18,454 nt of DNA from Phascolarctobacterium sp. (GTDB lineage Bacteria > Bacillota > Negativicutes > Acidaminococcales > Acidaminococcaceae), in assembly GCA_019417125.1 (NCBI GenBank), contig DXVZ01000145.1, forward strand, positions 1 to 18,454, in the 5' to 3' direction. Of this stretch, positions 13,179 through 18,454 are shown piece after piece. Every line of letters starts with the position of its first letter. Position 1 is the first letter of the stretch. The notes under the pieces were generated by a model that saw only the letters and a list, made by a program, of their open reading frames with translations, was not told the DNA's origin and did not search any database. The position numbers and the translations under genes are program-made.

Positions 13179-14096
13179 ATGCCGTTACTTGTACTTGCCG
13201 CTTTACTATCAGGCACTATCGTGCCGCTGCAAACTGCCGCCAATGCACGGATGCGCTTTGCGGCAAACTCACTTGCAGCCACGGTGTTAATATCGTTTAC
13301 GGTTTCTCTCGCCGTTTTGCTGGCAACATCATTGATACTCAATGTTCCTATACTCCCCAGCAACTCACAGCTTGAAGCAGTGCCGTGGTGGACTTGGCTG
13401 GGCGGTATCTGCGCCCTATTTACAATTTCTGCCAGCACCTTTTTATTTAAAATGCTGGGGCAGCTGCAAACAACAATCCTGCCGCTATTAGGTCAGCTAT
13501 TATTCAGCCTTATTATCGACCATTTCGGTCTATTCGGCTCGGTGCAAATTCCGCTTACAGGCACGCGCCTTGCGGCGATGGCGTTAATTTTGGCAGGCGT
13601 TGCGCTAGCAGTGGTTTTTCCAAACCTTAAACAGTATCACACTGATAGCGCAGGCAAACTACTGTGGCAAATTACCGGCACTGCCGCTGGTTGTTTAATG
13701 GCGAGCATCGGCGCTGTTTATGGCAGGCTTGGCATACTTTTAGGCTCCGCTGTACAGGCTTCAACGCTGTCGTTTCTACTGGCTGTACTTGCCATTACCA
13801 TCTTTTGCACAGCAATGGGCAGTGTAAAAAATATTGCCGCTGTTTTAAACGCCAAATTGCCGTGGTGGGGCTGGTTAGGCGGTATCTGCGGGGCTGTTTC
13901 TGTTTTTGCCAACGCTATGCTGATACCAACTTTAGGAGCAGGAACATTTTTTACAGCCATGCTGTTGGGACAAATGCTATTAAGCCTTGTTATGGAAGCG
14001 CGAGGCTGGCTGGGAGCGCCAAAAAAAATTATAGCTCCGGTGCAATACGCAGGCATAACGCTGATGATTGCCGGAGTGGTGCTGATTAGATTATAA
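13179..14096 (+). CDS. DMT-superfamily transporter, two-repeat YdcZ/DUF606 type
   Basis: A 305-residue membrane protein with about ten hydrophobic segments in two similar halves. Each half carries the same signature, W-W-T-W-L-G-G-I-C-A (around 71-80) and W-W-G-W-L-G-G-I-C-G (around 227-236), followed by a helix and a G-Q-L-L/G-Q-M-L segment. This fits tandem duplication of the roughly 145-residue YdcZ (DUF606) unit. It is probably an inner-membrane exporter or importer of a small metabolite; the substrate is unknown. The start ATG 13179 is 10 nt after the SDR stop; a stop codon at 13170 in the same frame excludes earlier starts. No clear ribosome binding site is seen, suggesting coupling to SDR translation. 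Confidence 0.85.
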   Translation: MPLLVLAALLSGTIVPLQTAANARMRFAANSLAATVLISFTVSLAVLLATSLILNVPILPSNSQLEAVPWWTWLGGICALFTISASTFLFKMLGQLQTTILPLLGQLLFSLIIDHFGLFGSVQIPLTGTRLAAMALILAGVALAVVFPNLKQYHTDSAGKLLWQITGTAAGCLMASIGAVYGRLGILLGSAVQASTLSFLLAVLAITIFCTAMGSVKNIAAVLNAKLPWWGWLGGICGAVSVFANAMLIPTLGAGTFFTAMLLGQMLLSLVMEARGWLGAPKKIIAPVQYAGITLMIAGVVLIRL

Positions 14097-14125
14097 AAAC
14101 ATTATAAACTGAAAGGAAAATAATT

Positions 14126-15121
14126 ATGAAACAAAGAAAATTAGGAAGTTTAACCGTATCTGAAATAGGCTTTGGCTGTATGGGGCTTTCGCAAAGCTAT
14201 CCTCCGTTTCCACTTAAAGAAGACGGCATAGCAGTTATACGCAAAGCCTATGAACTGGGCGTAAATTTTTTTGATACTGCTGAAGTTTACGGTCCTTACA
14301 CCAACGAAGAACTTTTAGGAGAAGCGGTAGAACCATTCCGCAAAGATGTCATTATCGCCACAAAATTCGGTTATGAGATTCCAGCTGAACACCACGCCTA
14401 TGCAGACAAGGCTTTTGCGCTGGACAGCAGTCCCGCCGCTATCCGCAAAGCGGTAGAAGGTTCGCTTAAACGCCTGCGCACAGACTACATTGACTTATAT
14501 TATCAGCACCGCGTTGACCCCAAAGTACCTATCGAAGAAGTTGCAGGCACCGTTGCAGACCTTATCAAAGAAGGCAAAGTTTTATATTTCGGCCTTTCAG
14601 AAGCCGATGCCGATACTATTCGCCGCGCACACAGCGTCTGCCCTGTTACCGCCGTACAAAGCGAATATTCTATGTTTTTCCGCGAGCCGGAACAAAAAAT
14701 TATGTCCACGCTGGAAGCCCTTGGAATAGGTTTCGTACCGTTTTCGCCGCTTGGCAAAGGCATTTTAACCGGCGCTTTTAAGCGCGATACGAAACTTGAC
14801 GCAAGCGATTTCCGCAGCAATATTCCGCGCTTTCAGGGGGAAAATTACCAGCATAACCTTGCCCTGGCAGAATATGTTGAAGATCTGGCGCAACAAAAAG
14901 GCGTAACGCCTGCGCAAATCGCACTCGGCTGGCTGCTGGCACAAAAAGATTACATTGTTCCTATTCCAGGCACGAAAAAAATAAGCCGCCTGGAAGAAAA
15001 TCTTGGCAGCATCAACGTAAGCTTTACGGAGTCAGAGTTGGCAGATATCCGCACAAGACTTGACAGTCTTCAAATAACCGGCGAAAGATACCCTGAAAGC
15101 CATAACAGATTGATAAAATAA
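14126..15121 (+). CDS. Aldo/keto reductase
   Basis: A 331-residue soluble NADPH-dependent oxidoreductase with a TIM-barrel fold. The catalytic tetrad is complete: Asp50 (F-F-D-T-A), Tyr55 (E-V-Y-G), Lys80 (A-T-K-F-G) and His128 (Y-Y-Q-H). The C-terminal I-P-G-T-K segment (about 277-281) with the following R-x-x-E-N is the NADPH phosphate-binding signature. Length and motifs fit the YajO/Tas or AKR13-like group. It reduces aldehydes or ketones of unknown identity. GAAAGGAAAA lies before ATG 14126, 29 nt after the DMT gene, so it is probably the third gene of the LysR-controlled operon. It ends at a terminator. Confidence 0.95.
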   Translation: MKQRKLGSLTVSEIGFGCMGLSQSYPPFPLKEDGIAVIRKAYELGVNFFDTAEVYGPYTNEELLGEAVEPFRKDVIIATKFGYEIPAEHHAYADKAFALDSSPAAIRKAVEGSLKRLRTDYIDLYYQHRVDPKVPIEEVAGTVADLIKEGKVLYFGLSEADADTIRRAHSVCPVTAVQSEYSMFFREPEQKIMSTLEALGIGFVPFSPLGKGILTGAFKRDTKLDASDFRSNIPRFQGENYQHNLALAEYVEDLAQQKGVTPAQIALGWLLAQKDYIVPIPGTKKISRLEENLGSINVSFTESELADIRTRLDSLQITGERYPESHNRLIK

Positions 15122-15125
15122 CAAA

Positions 15126-15156
15126 AAAGGCGCACTGCTTAAAGCAATGCGCCTTT
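15126..15156. terminator. Bidirectional terminator between AKR and gatB
   Basis: Outer arms AAAGGCGCA (15126-15134) and TGCGCCTTT (15148-15156), with an inner TGC/GCA pairing. The A run on the left gives a strong T tract for the gat operon (minus strand); the T tract for the plus strand is weaker (TTTATTA). Confidence 0.85.
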
Positions 15157-15226
15157 ATTATGTATGCAGTTAGTCCATAAAAACAGTTTGCGGGTAACTG
15201 GCGTTTAAACCATCAGCAGCCAGGCT

Positions 15227-16672
15227 TTACTGCATTTTTTCTTTCAGCAGTTTGTTAACCATGCCAGGGTTAGCTTTGCCGCGCGATTTTTTCATTACCT
15301 GGCCAACAAGGAAGCCGATAGCTTTATCCTTGCCTGCTTTGTAGTCGGCAATGGACTGCGGGTTTTCTGCCAAAACTTCGTCAACGATAGCGGCAATAGC
15401 GCCCTCGTCGCTAACCTGCTCCAGGCCCAGCTCTTTAACCAACTGTTTCGGTGTTTTGTCACTGTTTTTCAGCATTTCGGCAAATACTTTTTTAGCCAGC
15501 TTGCTGCTCAGCACGCCGTCTTTGGTTAAGGTAACCAGTTCGCCCAGGTTTTCCGGTTTAACCGGGAAATCTTTAATAGTAATGTTTTCGGCATTAAGGT
15601 ATGCGGAAACATCGCCCAGCAGCCAGTTTGATACGCCTTTGTCGTCCTTGCTGTTAGCGCAGGCTGCATCAAAATAATCTGCCATTTCTTTGGTAGCGAC
15701 AATTAAGGAAGCGTCGTACTTCGGCAGGCCGTGTTTTTCAACCAGGCGCTGCAAACGCTGTGCCGGCAGCTCCGGCAATCCGGCGCGTACACGTTCAATC
15801 CAGGCGTCGTCAATTTCAACCGGCACAAGGTCCGGTTCCGGGAAGTAACGGTAATCGTGTGCTTCTTCTTTGCTGCGCATAGAAAGAGTTACGCCGTTGG
15901 CTTCGTCCCAGGTGCGCGTTTCCTGCACTACGTGGCCGCCGTCCTCAAGGATAGCTTTCTGGCGTTCAACTTCGTATTCAATAGCGCGTACCAGCGCGCG
16001 GAAAGAGTTAAGGTTTTTAATCTCTGCGCGTGTGCCAAATTCTTTAGCGCCCTCCGGCATAATTGAAATGTTCGCATCGCAGCGCAGGCTGCCTTCCTGC
16101 ATTTTGCAGTCGCAAACGTCGATGTATTCCAGCACTGCTTTCAGCTGTTCCATATAAGCGCGTGCTTCTTCGGCGCTGCGCATATCAGGTTCAGAAACGA
16201 TTTCGAGCAGCGGCACGCCGGCGCGGTTGTAGTCAACGGAAGAAAAATCGGAGGTGCTGATGGTAGCGCCGCTGTGGTTCAGTTTGCCTGCATCTTCTTC
16301 CATGTGGATGCGGGTAATGCCCAGGCGTTTCGGCACGCCGTCAACTTCAATATCAATGTGGCCGCCAAGGCAAATCGGCTGGTCAAACTGCGAAATCTGG
16401 TAGTTTTTCGCAAGGTCGGGGTAAAAATAGTTTTTGCGGTCAAATTTGTTGTATTTTTGAATATCGCAGCCCAATGCCAACCCGGTGCGGATGGCAAATT
16501 CTACAACCTGTTTGTTCAGCACCGGCAGTGCGCCCGGCATACCAAGGCACACGGGGCAAACGTGGGTGTTAGGCGTGCTGCCGAACTCAGTAGAGCAGGA
16601 GCAGAAGGCTTTGGTTTTGGTTTTTAATTCGGCGTGTACTTCAAGGCCGATAACTGTAATATAGTTCTTCAT
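15227..16672 (-). CDS. gatB: Asp/Glu-tRNA(Asn/Gln) amidotransferase subunit B
   Basis: A 481-residue protein, full length for GatB. It binds the mischarged tRNA, phosphorylates the Glu or Asp it carries, and passes the activated acid to ammonia from GatA. The N-terminus shows G-L-E-V-H-A-E-L, the zinc ligands C24, C26, C39 and C42 (C-S-C and C-P-V-C), and Y-F-Y-P-D-L-P-like Y-F-Y-P-D-L-A-K-N-Y. The tail A-N-P-G-M-V-N-K-L-L belongs to the YqeY/GatB C-terminal tRNA-binding domain. The start ATG overlaps the gatA stop by one base (TAATG), coupling translation. It is the last gene of the gat operon. Confidence 0.98.
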   Translation of the reverse strand: MKNYITVIGLEVHAELKTKTKAFCSCSTEFGSTPNTHVCPVCLGMPGALPVLNKQVVEFAIRTGLALGCDIQKYNKFDRKNYFYPDLAKNYQISQFDQPICLGGHIDIEVDGVPKRLGITRIHMEEDAGKLNHSGATISTSDFSSVDYNRAGVPLLEIVSEPDMRSAEEARAYMEQLKAVLEYIDVCDCKMQEGSLRCDANISIMPEGAKEFGTRAEIKNLNSFRALVRAIEYEVERQKAILEDGGHVVQETRTWDEANGVTLSMRSKEEAHDYRYFPEPDLVPVEIDDAWIERVRAGLPELPAQRLQRLVEKHGLPKYDASLIVATKEMADYFDAACANSKDDKGVSNWLLGDVSAYLNAENITIKDFPVKPENLGELVTLTKDGVLSSKLAKKVFAEMLKNSDKTPKQLVKELGLEQVSDEGAIAAIVDEVLAENPQSIADYKAGKDKAIGFLVGQVMKKSRGKANPGMVNKLLKEKMQ

Positions 16673-18138
16673 TATTTGTTACCTCCCAGCGGTGCCATTG
16701 CTTTATGGAAGTCAGTAGCCTGTTCAAAAGTATAGGCTGCGCGCAGCACGGTTTCTTCGTCCAGCACTTTGCCGATAAGCTGCATGCCAACCGGCATACC
16801 GTCTGCAAAGCCGCACGGAATGGAAATGCCCGGCAGGCCTGCCATGTTTACAGGAATGGTAGTTACGTCCAGCATATAAATGGAAAGCGGGTCCATCTTG
16901 CCGTCAACAGGATAAGCGACAACAGGAGAAGTCGGTGTCAGCAGAACATCGCATTTTTCAAACGCTTCGTTAAAGTCGCGGCGGATAAGGGTACGCACCT
17001 GCATGGCTTTTTTATAGTAAGCGTCGTAGTAACCGCTGCTTAAAACGTATGTACCCAGCATAATGCGGCGGCGTACTTCAGGTCCAAAGCCTTCGGTACG
17101 GCTTAATCTCGTCATTTCCGGTGCGCTGGTAGCGTTGCTGGCGCGGAAGCCGTAACGCACGCCGTCATAGCGTGCCAGGTTGGCGCTTGCTTCCGCCGGG
17201 GCGATAATATAATAAGTAATTACTGCATATTCGGTATGCGGCAGCGAAACGTCTACAATTTCAGCGCCCAGTTCTTCGTATTTTTTCACTGCCTTTTCAA
17301 TTTCGGCTTTAACTTTAGCGTCAACGCCTTCGCCGTAGTATTCTTTCGGCAGGCCGATGCGCAGCCCCTTAACATCGGTGCGCAGCGCTTTGGTAAAATC
17401 AGGCACGTCAACCGGCAGGGAGGTGGAATCGTGCTCGTCCTTGCCGCAGATGCAGTTCAGCACGGTTGCAGCGTCGGTAACATCGCGGGTAATAGGCCCA
17501 ATCTGGTCCAGCGAGGACGCAAACGCTACGCAGCCATAACGGCTAACACGGCCGTAGGTCGGTTTAATGCCAACGCAGCCGTTAAAGGAAGCCGGCTGGC
17601 GGATAGAACCGCCGGTATCGCTGCCCAGCGACCAAATAGTTTCGCCTGCGGCAATGGCTGCCGCGCTGCCGCCGGAGGAACCGCCCGGTACGCGCTCCAA
17701 ATTCCACGGGTTGTATGTTTTATGGAAGTATGAAGTTTCGGTGGTAGAACCCATCGCAAACTCGTCCATATTGGTTTTGCCGGTAAAAATAGCATCATCG
17801 GCACGCAATTTGGTAATTACATGCGCATCGTAAATAGGCACAACATTGCTCAGCATCTTGCTGGAGCAGGTGGTGAGCAATCCTTTGGTGCAGATGTTGT
17901 CTTTAATAGCGCCGGGGATGCCTGCCAGCGGGGCAATTTCTTCGCCTGCGGCAATTTTAGCGTCCACCTTGGCAGCCTGTGCCAATGCGTTTTCCTTATC
18001 AAGCGTTACATAAGCCTGAACTTTATCTTCAACCTCGTCAATGCGGCTGTACACGTTTTCAGTAAGCTCTACGGAGCTGATTTCTTTTTTTACCAGCTTG
18101 TCGTGCAGCTCATGTGCCGTTAATTTATATAAATCCAC
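16672..18138 (-). CDS. gatA: Asp/Glu-tRNA(Asn/Gln) amidotransferase subunit A
   Basis: A 488-residue amidase-signature enzyme that releases ammonia from glutamine for GatB. The catalytic triad is visible at Lys79 (G-A-I-K-D-N), Ser154 (P-G-G-S-S-G-G-S) and Ser178 (D-T-G-G-S-I-R-Q-P), at the same positions as in well-studied GatA proteins. The start is a GTG at 18138, supported by GAAGGAGG 7 nt upstream and by the typical M-D-L-Y-x-L-T-A-H-E-L N-terminus. It lies 17 nt after gatC and overlaps gatB by one base. Confidence 0.98.
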   Translation of the reverse strand: MDLYKLTAHELHDKLVKKEISSVELTENVYSRIDEVEDKVQAYVTLDKENALAQAAKVDAKIAAGEEIAPLAGIPGAIKDNICTKGLLTTCSSKMLSNVVPIYDAHVITKLRADDAIFTGKTNMDEFAMGSTTETSYFHKTYNPWNLERVPGGSSGGSAAAIAAGETIWSLGSDTGGSIRQPASFNGCVGIKPTYGRVSRYGCVAFASSLDQIGPITRDVTDAATVLNCICGKDEHDSTSLPVDVPDFTKALRTDVKGLRIGLPKEYYGEGVDAKVKAEIEKAVKKYEELGAEIVDVSLPHTEYAVITYYIIAPAEASANLARYDGVRYGFRASNATSAPEMTRLSRTEGFGPEVRRRIMLGTYVLSSGYYDAYYKKAMQVRTLIRRDFNEAFEKCDVLLTPTSPVVAYPVDGKMDPLSIYMLDVTTIPVNMAGLPGISIPCGFADGMPVGMQLIGKVLDEETVLRAAYTFEQATDFHKAMAPLGGNK

Positions 18139-18155
18139 AGTTGTTCCTCCTTCTG

Positions 18156-18443
18156 TTATTCGATTACGCGCGGTACTTTAAAGCCGTCGTTGTATACGGC
18201 GGGCGCATTTTTCAGCGCATCCTCGTGGGATACGCCAGGTTTTACAACGTCCTCGCGGAACGCATTGCTGATTGGCAGTACATACGGCGTCGGCTCAATG
18301 CCTTCCGTATCAATCTTTTCCAGAATATCGGCATAATTGAGGATTTGGTTAAACTGTTCGGTAAATTTTTCCATTTCGCTTTCCGGAATGGTTAAACGGG
18401 AAAGCCCGGCGATGTGTTCAACATCTCTTACTGTTACCTTCAT
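18156..18443 (-). CDS. gatC: Asp/Glu-tRNA(Asn/Gln) amidotransferase subunit C
   Basis: A 95-residue small subunit that wraps around GatA and stabilises its contact with GatB. Recognised by V-x-H-I-A-G-L-S-R-L near residue 8 and by D-x-x-P-x-like elements E-P-T-P-Y and F-R-E-D-V-V in the middle. ATG 18443 is preceded by GAGG, 7 nt away, at the very edge of the window, so the promoter and anything upstream are not visible. First visible gene of the gatC-gatA-gatB operon. Confidence 0.97.
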   Translation of the reverse strand: MKVTVRDVEHIAGLSRLTIPESEMEKFTEQFNQILNYADILEKIDTEGIEPTPYVLPISNAFREDVVKPGVSHEDALKNAPAVYNDGFKVPRVIE

Positions 18444-18454
18444 TAGTACGCCTC

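Noticed and set aside
1..18454. tRNA, rRNA, CRISPR arrays, insertion sequences, attachment sites
   Set aside because: No cloverleaf-like sequence, regularly spaced direct repeats, transposase or integrase frame, or terminal inverted repeats were seen on reading both strands.

Overview
The window is bacterial chromosome from what looks like a low-to-mid GC Firmicute. Several genes have strong AGGAGG-type ribosome binding sites, promoters are of the sigma-A TTGACA/TATAAT type, and the organism makes Gln-tRNA or Asn-tRNA indirectly through GatCAB. A biotin-regulated bioY/thiolase/acyl-CoA-ligase cluster resembles the yhfUTS cluster of Bacillus subtilis. The overall flavour (pyruvate carboxylase, a secreted esterase, codon use) reminds me of Negativicutes such as Phascolarctobacterium or Acidaminococcus, but that is recollection, not proof.

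Left edge (1-727, minus strand): an AT-rich patch with the 5' part of a DUF262 (GmrSD/ParB-like) gene preceded by a 69-residue basic protein. It looks like the end of an acquired defence-type locus. A sharp composition change to about 50% GC follows at about 728.

Biotin-linked operon (728-4239, minus strand): reading leftwards, a FabZ/MaoC-like hotdog protein, the biotin transporter subunit BioY, a thiolase-like enzyme that lacks the second catalytic Cys, and a short AMP-forming acyl-CoA ligase. The four genes are tightly packed or overlapping. They are driven by a TTGACA-N17-TATAAT promoter whose -35 box lies inside a near-consensus BirA operator. This is the most interesting unit of the window: a biotin-repressed set of acyl-CoA chemistry plus biotin uptake, possibly making or salvaging a biotin precursor.

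Middle (4283-7690): a MATE efflux pump (+), a Fic/AMPylator-type protein (-) sharing a bidirectional terminator with it, and a secreted alpha/beta hydrolase (+).

Pyruvate carboxylase (7720-11281, +): a single-chain, full-length biotin enzyme with its own promoter and terminator. It is a major consumer of the biotin whose supply the upstream operon would control.

LysR-governed cluster (11496-15121): a LysR regulator (-) divergent from an SDR-fold protein, a two-repeat DMT transporter and an aldo/keto reductase (+). A perfect 21-bp palindrome lies in the shared intergenic region. The SDR protein keeps the nucleotide-binding glycine motif but lacks the YxxxK catalytic motif.

Right edge (15126-18454, minus strand): the gatC-gatA-gatB operon for the tRNA amidotransferase, complete except for its promoter, ending at a terminator shared with the aldo/keto reductase gene. 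No rRNA, tRNA, CRISPR array or insertion sequence was seen.
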